A stretch of DNA of 64,000 nucleotides. Source: Chaunax sp. Z400 (lineage: Eukaryota; Chordata; Actinopteri; Lophiiformes; Chaunacidae). The translations under genes and the position numbers were made by a program. Shown piece after piece: positions 38,801 to 48,976 of this stretch (its first letter is position 1; each line of letters opens with the position of its first letter). The stretch covers positions 8,404,501-8,468,500 of the forward strand of contig CM075188.1 in the NCBI GenBank assembly GCA_037577475.1, given 5' to 3'. The notes beneath the pieces are model-generated. The model was not told the DNA's origin and did no database searches. It saw nothing but the letters and a program-made list of their open reading frames with translations.

Positions 38801-41800
38801 TAGCAAATAGCATACATACACACTGATACAGTCTTCTTTACATGACTCCAAGTTCAGCTCTATTGACTTGTCTTGATACACATCACTTGTAACATTTTGG
38901 AATGAAAGTCAATGTAGATTTTCACTCTATTTTCATAGAAGTTAGCATTTTGTTAACACCGGGTTTCACTGTCAACCACGTCGTGCAGTAATATGAAACT
39001 TTATTCAAAAAGGTTTCCTCTAAAAATGAATGTTTGAACGTTTGAATGTGACAGACCTAGCAGTCGTCTCAAAAGCTGACTAACACGAGGTTTTGGTTTA
39101 CAATGTGAAATGTTTACACTATATATACACTCAGTTACCAATTTATCAGGTACATTAAGCTGAAAGCAGTGACAGTTCATCCAACCATCATGAAGTCGAT
39201 CATGTTAAAACTGTTTTAGACCTGCAGCTGCCTGTACAGTATAACACGCATATAAGAATACGGGTTGTGAAATGATGCCTGATGGATTCCAGGTTGCAGT
39301 GCATTGAACACAATGACACCCTTTATATATTGTGTGATGTAGCAATACTTTGCACTGTCAGCAGACCTTCAGACTTATCCAAGTGTTTCAGATTCACTAA
39401 GTCAATCAATGTGTCAATGTTCAACTGTCCCAAACACTGATACACTTGGTCTCCACCTCACCTCAAGAGGAAGCCCCCCACATGGCTGTAGTATTGATGC
39501 ATATTGGTCAAGAGCCATGTGATGTGAGTTTAAGGATGTGGTAAGGGAGACCACATGGAAGCCCACCATCAGCACCTTCCTCCTCCCAGCTCTGACTTAA
39601 GGCCTGTGTCTGTTGTCTTCGTCTTTGTCTAGTCCCACTCTCCTGTTGCTTTGGAGAAGAAGGTGATTTCAGTGAGTATTCACTGAGGGTTTATTAAATA
39701 TTGTGAATGTGGTTCCACGCCGTTGTTGTATAGATGTCGTAGTATATGTGTGTCTTTTTCTTACTAGTGTACTGTATGTGTGCATCACCTCATTCGGTCA
39801 ACACATTTAGAATCATAGGAGGCAGCTGAGTTCATTATTAATCTTTACGGTTCATTTGAATGTTTTTTCCTTCTTTTGTAGTTTCTAAACTCGTAACACG
39901 TTTGACTTCATTTGTGAATTTGTGGTGAATGCAGTTAAGAAAGACTTACACATGTGTTTGATTGTTGTTTTGTGTGTTAAAGGTATGTAAATTGTAATAT
40001 CATCGTGCCATTGGTCCTTCCTCCATTATTAAACTGCTGATAGACAGAACCCTATGAAAGCTTAATATCTGAAGAAGGATACCACCTCCTGTTTTACCTG
40101 ACCGTGTTCCCGCTGTGCCTGTCTTCAGTATCCTCTCCCAGTAAGCTGAGAACTCCAGCCACCCCGTCCCCACTGGCCTTGAGGCAGCCAGTAAAGGCCA
40201 CATCCAACCCTGGTTCTGCCACCTCCACCCCAACCCGCTCCCTGGCTCCACCACGCAGCAGCCTGCCCCGTCCCAGTGCTTCTACAGCAGGAGGGGGGAT
40301 TCCTCTGCCTCGCAGCAAACTGGCCCAGCCTGTGCGCAGGTGTGTACACCACCCACACAATGGCCTCAACTTGCACCTCTATAAATATAGAAGAGGGGTC
40401 ATCAACGGACGGCCCCAATTCCAGACCCCAATTCCAGACTGCAAAGCCTTTTGACATAACAGGGAATAAGATGGACTATTTTTACTTTTGTCATTAAATG
40501 GGTTTTTAACAGGCGCAACGAGGCCAGCTCAGTACAAACGTCTGGGTCCTTCAACTATCAATAGGGTGGTTTAGGTTACGTCATGAATCCAGTGTCGTTT
40601 ACATGCGGCCACCATTACTGAGTTGTGCATCTAACAATCAAACACATGCTACACTTGTATTTCCTCAAGCTATGGCTCATAACCACAGAGCAGTGCCTGA
40701 ACAAAAAGCTTAAGTGAGAAAATACTTTATGTGGTCGTAAAGGCTAAGCTATTTAGCAAAAATAGGAATATCCATCTCCATATGAAATAAAGAAAAGTGA
40801 CTGGTCAGCTCAGCTGTTATCAGGACGTGGGCTGAAATCAAACACAACATAGTAAATTACTTGGTATAAAACAAAGTGTTTAAACGTGGGATGATTTCAA
40901 TTCTGTCAAAAGTCTGTCAGCCTACAATCATCAGTTTATATTTGGATGTGTGAAGGAAATTTGTTGCATACAGCGAGACTGACATTGTAGTCATACACGT
41001 TTCTGGTTACGCTAAATCTAGTCTAGTAATGGAGTCAGATTTTTAGCATACACATGTGGTTCCTATATTTTTATTTACAAGCATATACCCATGTTAGGTT
41101 GTAGTTAATGAATGTTTTTCTTTGATAAAGTTAAGTCACGACTTTGTTGTTTGACAGGAAATATTGAAATGTGTCCCGTGTCTTCCAGGTAAAATTGTCT
41201 ATTAGACAAACAAGATTTGAAAAATAAATTATGTGTTATGCTAAGCAGTATAAAAATGTTTGTAAACCACAAACCTGTGAGGAAATCTTCTGCACAAATA
41301 CGTGTATTTTGTAATGTGTGAAAGATTCATGTTGCAGATTTGTGATCCACTGACTCTTCTCTGATAGCTCCAGTGTTTTCTCTCCATGAGTTGTAACTAC
41401 AGTGGTGATAATGAAATGTAACATCTTGTGTTTGTTCAGTGGATCCATACATATGTATGTTATTTGTGATATTTCTTTTTTAAGCTAAGTACACTGTAGT
41501 TTGTGCTTCCATCTTAAGTGAATGTTGAACTCAATTCAGCCTAAAATAGAACTTTATTCAGTTTTCCTGTGAGGATTATACGTTTTTATGGACTTTATGG
41601 AATTTATTTACAATTCAAATTTAGAGATGAAGAGTTTATTGTACTTTGTTTTCCATATTTGTCCTGTATAGGCACTGTATTTTTGACTGTTTTAGTTTAT
41701 TAATAATTTTGTATCTTAACCAAAGCAGCCTGGAAGACAGAAGAAGTGTCAAAAAACAGATCATTTTTTATTAAAGATTAGTTATGTTAGTTAGTCAATA

Positions 41801-42053
41801 GAATGTGAACTAAACTCGTAACTTAGAAAACGTAAGGTATTTAACTATTTGGACCACAGCAGCGTTGGAGGGTTGACTCACCGCATCTCTTGCTATTTTA
41901 ATTGAGGACCCCTGATAAAGACCTTGCAGTAGAAAAAACTTAAATCGCAAATTGATAATGAATTCATTTTTTCCTCATCTCCTTCTCAGATCTCTTCCTG
42001 CTCCTCGGACTTACAGCGGCACAGCTGACAACTGGAGAGAAGGTTGTTACTGA
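26856..42053 (+). CDS. slain2: SLAIN motif-containing protein 2
   Basis: SLAIN2 is a microtubule plus-end protein that binds EB proteins, CLIPs and ch-TOG and promotes persistent interphase microtubule growth. Core exons: 26856-27340, 30217-30359, 34835-35002, 35097-35270, 35358-35711, 35795-35938, 40129-40339, 41990-42053. Phases agree throughout; the product is 580 residues, as in human (581). Landmarks are an N-terminal coiled coil (EVRKLQDLVKKLEQQNEQL, residues 13-31), the acidic exon 1 end, LSPIVWCRQALDNPSPE, a Ser/Tyr/Pro repeat region (SPYSSGFNSPSSTP), KLNDVTDVQILARMQEES, an Arg/Ser-Pro-rich block in exon 5 with many SP sites suited to mitotic phosphorylation, RRSLPNLTRSS, and the C-terminal GGIPLPRSKLAQPVRR and NWREGCY ending. 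The first ATG is used. It is followed by slc10a4 as in other vertebrates. Two extra in-phase exons may be used (see 37738 and 39633). SLAIN1 is excluded by the N-terminus and synteny. Confidence 0.96.
27341..30216 (+). other. slain2: slain2 intron 1
   Basis: This is a non-coding intron holding a MITE at 29296-29855. A 143-codon frame (ATG 28437 to 28868) resembles no family I know and is probably chance. Confidence 0.8.
29296..29855. mobile_element. MITE with cgttcaca-type ends, copy A
   Basis: The left end ggctgcgttcacattacc and the right end (reversed cactacgttcacattatat) are imperfect inverted repeats. The interior shares tctgatctttt, gatttgggtcacttt and catatgtggtc words with the element at 42881-43468. 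It is non-autonomous, with no coding potential. Confidence 0.6.
31471..31524 (-). mobile_element. truncated tRNA-derived SINE head
   Basis: On the minus strand the sequence begins ggggcgcagatagcgctgtg and continues ttagagcccacgcctcat, then aggctatag. This resembles the A-box-containing 5' head of a fish tRNA-derived SINE. Only about 54 bases remain; no B box is seen. It is not a functional tRNA gene. Confidence 0.45.
33930..34230 (+). repeat. dispersed repeat ('ggaggcattacgttttcaga' type)
   Basis: It contains gctggaggcattacgttttc, gtctgtccgtccatcccgtc, and near the end tggtcactgtgacctcacta. This is a frequent fish genomic repeat unit; it is degraded and non-coding. Confidence 0.5.
37738..37824 (+). 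CDS. slain2: candidate slain2 cassette exon (87 nt)
   Basis: It has a good acceptor (ctgttttccag) and donor (GCGAG-gtaaca). Its length is 29 codons exactly, and when inserted between exons 6 and 7 the frame stays open. It would add a basic Ser/Pro/Lys-rich segment (LPRYSTPSRSSPKPKQ), similar in style to the rest of the SLAIN2 microtubule-binding tail. The core product is already complete without it, so it would be alternatively spliced. No homologous human segment is recalled. Confidence 0.5.
39633..39671 (+). CDS. slain2: candidate slain2 microexon (39 nt)
   Basis: The acceptor tcgtctttgtctag and the strong donor TTTCA-gtgagt enclose 39 bases, in phase, adding IPLSCCFGEEGDF. An internal gtgatt donor would give 30 bases, also in phase. 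Evidence is limited to splice signals and phase. Confidence 0.3.
40340..41989 (+). other. slain2: slain2 intron 7
   Basis: This is an AT-rich intron of 1.65 kb; nothing recognisable was found in it. Confidence 0.8.
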
Positions 42054-42880
42054 AATAGGCCAGCAGGGGGCTCTAAAATCCCACTATCAATAGGAGGCAG
42101 ACATTACAACATGGCACTTTATCTATCTAGGTAACTTTTAAAGTGAAGTGAAGAGAGACTATGTCCCGAAAATATATACAATTCAGAATTTAAAAAAAAG
42201 GAGTGTGTCCACATGGCTTCAAAGAGGACCTCCCATCCTGTTTCTGTGTGGTCCGGCTCTGAATGGAGGGGGGGGCCCTGCATGTAGTGCAGACTGCTCA
42301 GAAAATGCCAAAGAAAGCAGCCCGACTCCAGCGCCGCCAGCAGAGGACAAATCACCTGCCTTGGTTTGACTGCAGTCATCTGTCAGACAGTCCACATCAC
42401 TCCATCACCTGGCTTTCCTTCCACTCTTTTTTCCACCTCCCTCAGGTTGAAATGTTTCTATGCATTTCTCTCTTTATGCTCCGTGTTTAACAAGACGCAG
42501 CAGATGTGATGCCGTGCAGGGTGAAAATGTCCTGTAATGTTAAACATGGATGTCTTACAGTGAATGCACCTCTGTGTGGGTTTGGCATTTATCAATCCTT
42601 CCTCTTGTAAAATCAGCCAGAATGTATGCACAGTTTTGTTTTGGAAATTATTTATTCAAATTATTTAAGAAATGTATGTCCAAACATCCTTATCAGTATT
42701 TTGTTTTAAGATTTCAGTTGTTTAAAGTGTTCGTTTTTAACCTCAACTGCAAGCTAACTCTCCAAAGCCTTTTATCGTTGTCCAAGTGTCAAATCGGTAC
42801 TTTTGAGAGGCCAAAGCCTCGGTTCTGATTTGTACCACAGTTTGACAACATTATACTTTTCCATTGAAGTGCATTGAGTT

Positions 42881-43468
42881 AGGCCACGTTCACACTGCAG
42901 GAAAAATGTGGCCCAAGTCTGATTTTTTTTTTGCTCATATGTGATGTTTTCATGGCAGTGTGAACAACACAAACCACATGGAATCTGATCTTTTCCACTT
43001 CCGATTTGAGCCACTTCCATATGTGGTCCTAAATCAGACACAGGTCAGGTTTTTTGCAATGCGACCTCAGTCTGAACCGTCAGATCGGAATTCATGCGAC
43101 CTTGACGTCATCTTCCATCCGCATCCACACAGATCTCTGTACTGAAGTCGCAGTACAGCTCTCTTTCTCCTCCTCATCGCCTGCTCAAAACTTTTCCGAC
43201 CTCGCTGCATAACACGTTATAAACAAACGCGTCCAGACCAACATTAGTGGCCTCCATTTTGCTTCCGTATTGAGGGCGTGCTGCGTGCGACGTCTTTGTT
43301 ATTCTTTTGCACATGAGGGTCAGTTTAGGGTCGTGAACTGTTCATACAGGAGTCTGATATAGGACACATTTTAAAAGTAATATATATAATAACAGCTACA
43401 CACAAAAAAAAACGATCTTGAGAAAATAGCGGAATGGAGCATCAAGACTGGCAGTGTGAACGTAGCCT
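42881..43468. mobile_element. MITE with cgttcacactgc ends, copy B, in slain2 3' UTR
   Basis: The left end aggccacgttcacactgc and the right end gcagtgtgaacgtagcct are inverted repeats matching at 17 of 18 positions. Internal words (tctgatcttttcca, cttccatatgtggtcct) are shared with the element at 29296. I could not find a clear target-site duplication. It lies between the slain2 stop and the best distal polyadenylation signal. Confidence 0.7.
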
Positions 43469-44124
43469 GAGATCTGATGTCTGAGAAGAAACCTAAATTA
43501 ATGTACATGTTTTCACACATTCAGCCAAGGAACTGGTTCATCAAATTCCCACAACAGACTTATATGAGTGTATATCATTGATGCCATGAAGAAAAATGAA
43601 ATGTCTTGAACAAAAAGGTGACAAAATGAACAAGTTTTCTGGCTTTTACCTCTTGTGCTATGAAAATGAGTCAAACGATGTGCCAGTGTTAAGGAAGCTG
43701 GTCTGTTAATTGGTGTGGTGGGTGTTATAAAACTAGTGCCTATAATTTAAAGTTTCACTTGTTTTTTGTTTTGTTTGTTTGTTTATCATTTTGTGCCAAT
43801 TTCTGGTTTTGCCAATATTGGATGCATCTTGCCTCTCTGCTTATTTGATTTGCTTGCCTGTTTGTTTATGTAACTGAATGAATACATTTATAATTGCTTT
43901 AAAATGTTCAAAATGCGCCTTCATATTTATAACTAAATACTCCTTCTGTAAATGAAACTATTTATTGAAGAGAGAGGTGCCTCTGGTAAAACTCAGATTC
44001 AGTGGAAAGCTACAACGAATGTTGCAAAAAGAAACCACACCTTTTGTGTGAAACTTTTTGTTATTGCATTTTTTTGATATCCACAAACATGACATTTGGT
44101 TTCCCTGTGTAAATTCACATTTCA

Positions 44125-44130
44125 AATAAA
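44125..44130 (+). terminator. slain2: probable slain2 distal polyadenylation signal
   Basis: AATAAA is followed by a GT/T-rich stretch (tgttctctcttgttgg). It would give a 2.07-kb 3' UTR, reasonable for slain2. No earlier canonical signal was noticed. Confidence 0.45.
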
Positions 44131-46091
44131 AGCTAAACATTGTTCTCTCTTGTTGGATTTTTTTTTGGATCCTCTTCATATTTAAGAACAATAAAAAGGT
44201 TTAGATTATGTTGAGACAACATAAGTATTATCTATACAATGATAAAATAACTAAAAATTCACGTAAGCAGGAGTCATGCTGTGATCATTCTGCAGATTAA
44301 GGTTTGTGTACACATTGTATGTGCTGAACATTTGAGCGCAGGCCTTCAATGCTTTCCAGTATTACCAGCACTATAAAACATAAAATTGTGCATCAGTGCT
44401 AAATTTTTTTTTTATCAGAGGAGCACATCCAGGTCTGTCAGGGCTAATTATCTTTCAGCCATGTCTGTTTGATAAATGACCATAAGGTCCGATGCTGCGC
44501 TTCTAGGTAAAACAGTATATATAATAATATAATAATAATAATAGTATAATAGAGTATTTTATTCTCAAAGAAGAATACAAACTGCATATAACAGTACAGC
44601 ACATGGGACAGCGGAGGAAGCCCTTCTAGTGATTCTTATAAATACACTCATGATTCTTAGTACTTTTGGTTTTAATGGCCTTCTTCATCGCTTATTTTAT
44701 CAAATACTCCTAAAACTGCTCCTAGGCTGAAACTCTCTCGTCTGCCTGTTTCTAGATGAGTGTAAAAAGCAGAATATACACATGGACTGTCTTGACCGTC
44801 CATTCAACTTGTATCTTAGTAACAAAATGCATGTTGAACAGAATTAGCAACTTAATTATAGAGAAGCATCACCTAAAACATACTGCATACTTTAAGGGGA
44901 ATGTGACATATTATGTATTCTATACACACACAGCTGTTGTGTTACACACCTGCAGTCAGCGGTTGGTTAATGGGGGACGTGGTGCGTCTCCAGGAATGGG
45001 AGGAGACATAGAGCCTGAGTCACTGGCTGGTGCAAACTGTCCCTTCCCACCCGAGACTCAGTGCCCTGAAGACGTGTGACATCAGTGCTTTTATTTTCTC
45101 AGGACACTCAGCTTCCTGTGTGTGTGGTACCACGGCCTGATGTACAGGAGTTTCACTCAGTGGATCACATTCTATAGGCTGCAGACACACAAACACAGAC
45201 ACAATACATAAGGACAAATACATGTTATTAGGATGCATTATTGTAGGGAGACAATGGTCACAGCTGCAGAGCACAATATTTTACAGAATGGTGTCAGAGG
45301 ATATGAATATTGGGATTTTGTTTTCAGAAACAGTTTAACAGAAACTTAATCAAAAAGATGTTATGGATCAGTTCTGTATCTGGAGTTATGGGATAATTAC
45401 TGGGGTGACATTATTATTATTATTTACTGTGTATTCAAGTCACTGATTGTAGTTGTATTTCTATTGGATGAAACTTGGAATTTACATATTCTGCACAACC
45501 TCTCTGAGGCAAATATTGTAATATTTATGCTACAGTTTGATGTTAACAAATATTACATATGGTGACCATCTTCAACAACAATATAGGCCTACATCATTAA
45601 TATACTAGAAGATTGATATGTTAGCTTTTCAGGGAACTACAGCACTTTGATTCCAGCAGGAGTCCGGACTGATTCAGTTGATGATGATTTTTAACACACT
45701 CGCACACTAGTGACTAGTGTGGCACTAATAGCAATCTATCAAGGCAAACATAAGACCTACGCACCATTACGTTTGGCTTACGCGTAATGCGCACACTTCC
45801 TGTAAGAAACAGCAGGTCCAAAGGAGCGAGCTGGTAAATTTTCACAGTTTGCTGCACCAGCATAAAGATGAGCACAATTTCCATCCATGTAGGCTGTGCT
45901 TACTCAACCTCGACAAACAGCTGCTTCAGTTCTCATTTGTCTAAACGATGCCCTTTGTAATCCAACAGGAAATATGGAAGACAGATCAGCCTCCTGTGGA
46001 GTGGCTTTAATTTCCAAAATGGAAAACTGCCAATATGTAATAATTAGATTGATATTTTAGGGACCTTTTTCCATGAATGAGCGGCGTTCAG
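44131..46091. other. slain2-slc10a4 intergenic region
   Basis: There is no gene. An AT microsatellite-like (ata/aat)n stretch lies at about 44513-44556. A 107-codon frame at 44756 has no recognisable similarity and low-complexity context. Confidence 0.6.
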
Positions 46092-46099
46092 TATAAAAG
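46092..46099 (+). promoter_or_regulatory. slc10a4: slc10a4 TATA box
   Basis: TATAAAAG lies 270 bases before the start codon, with an inverted CCAAT-like attgattgg just downstream. Transcription would start at about 46122, giving a leader of about 250 bases. The distance and strand fit slc10a4. Confidence 0.6.
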
Positions 46100-46369
46100 G
46101 GCAGCCTGTGCGTTATTGATTGGTCCATCCACTCACTGGAGCTGAACACCGTGCGCAGACTCCCTCAAGCTATGAGCGTCTATTGAGGAGCCAATCGGTG
46201 ACACCAGTCTGACTCAGTGAGTCAACTATCAGTGCCATGGCACCATCACATCCTCTGACTACTGAATCCTACGCACCGTCTTATTAGTGGCAGTGCGCCT
46301 CTAGGGGAATCATTTTACGCACCGGCACCGACAGACACAAACCGACTGTGGCTTCTGTCCTGTTGCGCC

Positions 46370-48351
46370 ATGGAGAACTCCAGCCTGTTGGATGGCGACA
46401 TACAAAATACTGGCTTGATAGACTTTCCTATGTTGGACACTTTGAAGCAGCTTGTGGGCTCTCCGGCGGATGCTGCTCTGGCTGGAGTAGTGGCCAATAG
46501 TCCCGTCTTCCTAGAAGGCAGAAAATTCAGAACTGCCGGTGGGGCTGAGTTTATGGTCGCTCCGCCGACGGCAACCACTCACCTGATGCCCGCTTTTTGG
46601 GATTCCCCGCTCAGTCACGGAATCAATGTCTTTGTGGGACTTGTTCTTTGCTTCACCATGCTGGGGCTTGGCTGTACGGTGGACATTAGTCAGCTCGGAG
46701 ATCATATCCGCAGACCCATCGGGGTGCTGCTGGCACTGTTGTGTCAGTTTGTTATCATGCCCTTGGTAGCCTTTCTGTTGGCTTTAGTCTTTTCTCTGGA
46801 TGATGTGGCAGCGATGGCTGTTCTCCTCTGTGGCTGCTGTCCGGGAGGAAACTTATCAAATATCATGTCTCTGCTGGTGCACGGCGAAATGAATTTAAGG
46901 TAGATAAACTTTACCCATCTAGTTAAATATCAATTAAAAATATCTAGTAAAGCTGTAAAAAGGTTTCGCAAGGCTGAATTATGTTTTGCGCAAATTACGC
47001 ACGACAACAACAGGGCTTTGCTAAACTTTACGCATGACTATAGTTCAAAAAGCATCCCTAAAAATCAATGACACATTTCTAATCAAAGGAAACTAAAATA
47101 GTCGTCCTGTACTGCTATAAAACGGTGCATCTCTGCGCTCCTCTCTCCAGTATCATCATGACCATATCCTCCACTCTGCTGGCGCTCGTGCTGATGCCGC
47201 TGTGTCTGTGGATCTACAGCCGGGCCTGGATCAACACACCTGTGGTCAACCTCATGCCCTTCGGGGCCATCATCCTGACCCTGTGCAGCACTCTCATCCC
47301 CATTGGTTTAGGAGTTATGTTGAGGTACCGCTACACGCGTGTGGCCGACGTTGTATTAAAGGTAATTTAAGAGCAGTTTCTCAATGTTACGTTTCCACTT
47401 AATAGATAAGTGGAAGCAGTTAAGTTATTAATTAATTGTGGTTTCATTTAAACCCTCAATACTTTGGGTTAAACAGCATCCTTGCGCAAAAGCGCACTGC
47501 GTAATTTCCCCTGCCATCCATGGATGCTGACAATGAATAATGACATCAGAGGCTTTGTGTCAGGAAGAGCTCCTCCCATTTCTGATAAAAGCCACACATA
47601 ACGGAGGGGCCATCAGTTATAGACATTAACATCAGGCAACACAGATGTCATGATGGGATATAGTCTAAAGGTTTAGAAAGTCTAAAGGTTTAGAAAGTCT
47701 AATCTTGAAAACACCCTTTACCCTTATGGTTATTGATGTCTTGGAAAGGTTCAGACAGATTTGCAAAAGGTCCTCCATTAGAAAATATATTGTAAATAAA
47801 CTCACCTACATCCTGTAATACTGTCGTTCCAGGCATCTCTGTGGTCTCTGCTGGTCACCCTTGTGCTGCTCTTCATCCTAACTGGAGCGATGCTGGGGCC
47901 GGAGCTCCTGTCCACCATCCCACCCTCTGTCTATGTGGTGGCTATCCTGATGCCTCTGTGCGGCTACACTGCAGGCTATGGCCTGGCTGTGCTCTTTGAC
48001 CTGCCACCCAACAGCCGCAGGGCAGTCTCCATGGAGACAGGATGCCAGAACGTACAGCTGTGCACTGCCATCCTGAAGCTGGCCTTCCCCCCTCAGCTGA
48101 TGGGAGGGATGTACATGTTCCCTCTGCTGTACGCCCTGTTCCAAGCAGCCGAGGCTGGTGTTTTCATCCTGGCCTACAGGGTGTACAGGAAGAAGGTCCT
48201 GCACAAACCAGACCCCATGGCGGACGGCGAGGATATAACATATCAAAGGTTTCGTGATGAGGACTTTGACTCATCTTATGGTGCTGTGACAGTGAGTGAC
48301 CCAAACACCATCATGTTGGACCCCTGTCCTCCTGATCCGACGCCTGTTTAA
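46370..48351 (+). CDS. slc10a4: sodium/bile acid cotransporter family member 4
   Basis: SLC10A4 is an orphan member of the SLC10 family, found on synaptic vesicles of cholinergic and monoaminergic neurons. Exons: 46370-46899, 47151-47361, 47833-48351; the total is 419 residues (human 437). The extracellular N-terminus is divergent and carries an N-glycosylation sequon at Asn3. Membrane segments begin at HGINVFVGLVLCFTMLGLGC. The conserved sodium-site region is present as GCCPGGNLSNIMSLL at the end of exon 1 and ETGCQNVQLCTAILKLAFP in exon 3. The C-terminal tail has DSSYGAVTV, like the human DTSYGTV. The exon structure (three exons split at NLS and after VLK) matches SLC10A4. The ATG 46370 is the first in the leader frame. 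It lies head-to-tail, about 620 bases ahead of zar1. Confidence 0.96.
47662..47702. repeat. 17-bp tandem duplication in slc10a4 intron 2
   Basis: The unit agtctaaaggtttagaa occurs twice in perfect tandem plus a 7-base partial third copy. Confidence 0.95.
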
Positions 48352-48803
48352 TGTACACGTTTTAAAAATCAGTTCCCAGTCAGGTGTAGGGGAGCAGAAT
48401 AAGACCTGCAAGTGGATTGATCATGGATAAAGAAACACCTGGAGACTCTGCAGGGTGGTCCAGCATGCTTATCATGACCTGAAAAGGGTCAATTGTGCCA
48501 TAAGCTTCATTCATTCAATTTGACAATGTTCATTTCATGTCTAATATGAAAGGAACGACATCATAATGTTTTAAATCATGGCTGTGTTTCTGATTAGGCA
48601 TCAGCCAATCTGTGCGACTGACATCACTCAGTAAATCACTCCATCAAGTATTTAGATCCATCAAGAGTATTTAGTTTGACAAATGAGTGAACTGTGTGCG
48701 GGCGTGCGTGAGAGAGAGAGTGAAAAGACTTATTCATTGCAGTGCCAATCCAGTCTGAACCAAATGTACAATATGTGTATATTATAAACAGCTGTATCAT
48801 GAA

Positions 48804-48809
48804 AATAAA
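48804..48809 (+). terminator. slc10a4: slc10a4 polyadenylation signal
   Basis: AATAAA 453 bases after the stop codon lies in an AT-rich setting followed by tgtgtat. It sits only about 170 bases before the zar1 start codon. Confidence 0.65.
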
Positions 48810-48888
48810 ATGTGTATAGAAGCAAAACTAAAACTTGTACACCTTTTCATGCTGTTTTTTTTGGGAAGATGAGAGGAAACCAGTCCCA

Positions 48889-48945
48889 CAGCTGACCTTA
48901 ATTAGGTCTGATGGCAGCTCCTGACGTCCAATCTATTTAAATACC
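48889..48945 (+). promoter_or_regulatory. zar1: compact zar1 (oocyte-type) promoter
   Basis: In order: an E-box CAGCTG (48889-48894), a homeobox-type TTAATTAG core (48898-48905), a CCAAT box (48928-48932) and a TATA-like TATTTAAA (about 48934-48941), 36 bases before the ATG. E-box (FIGLA) plus TAATTA-type (NOBOX) sites near a TATA box are known features of oocyte-specific promoters. Assigning these factors is inference. Confidence 0.45.
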
Positions 48946-48976
48946 TACACCTTCCCACGTTGGTTGGTTGAGCAAA

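Larger units (their letters stand above)
35939..40128 (+). other. slain2: slain2 intron 6 with candidate cassette exons
   Basis: This 4.2-kb intron contains two candidate in-phase exons, given separately. A (gttcat)3 run lies near 36645. The remainder shows nothing recognisable. Confidence 0.7.

Noticed and set aside
40104..40457. Long frames on both strands over slain2 exon 7
   Set aside because: Shadows of the real exon (40129-40339), whose frame matches SLAIN2 and joins its neighbours in phase.
44756..45079. 107-codon frame between slain2 and slc10a4
   Set aside because: Low-complexity translation with no similarity and no splice or promoter context.
46226..46250. RE1/NRSF silencer site upstream of slc10a4
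   Set aside because: Only a partial, palindromic resemblance (atcagtgccatggcac); spacing and second half do not fit the consensus.
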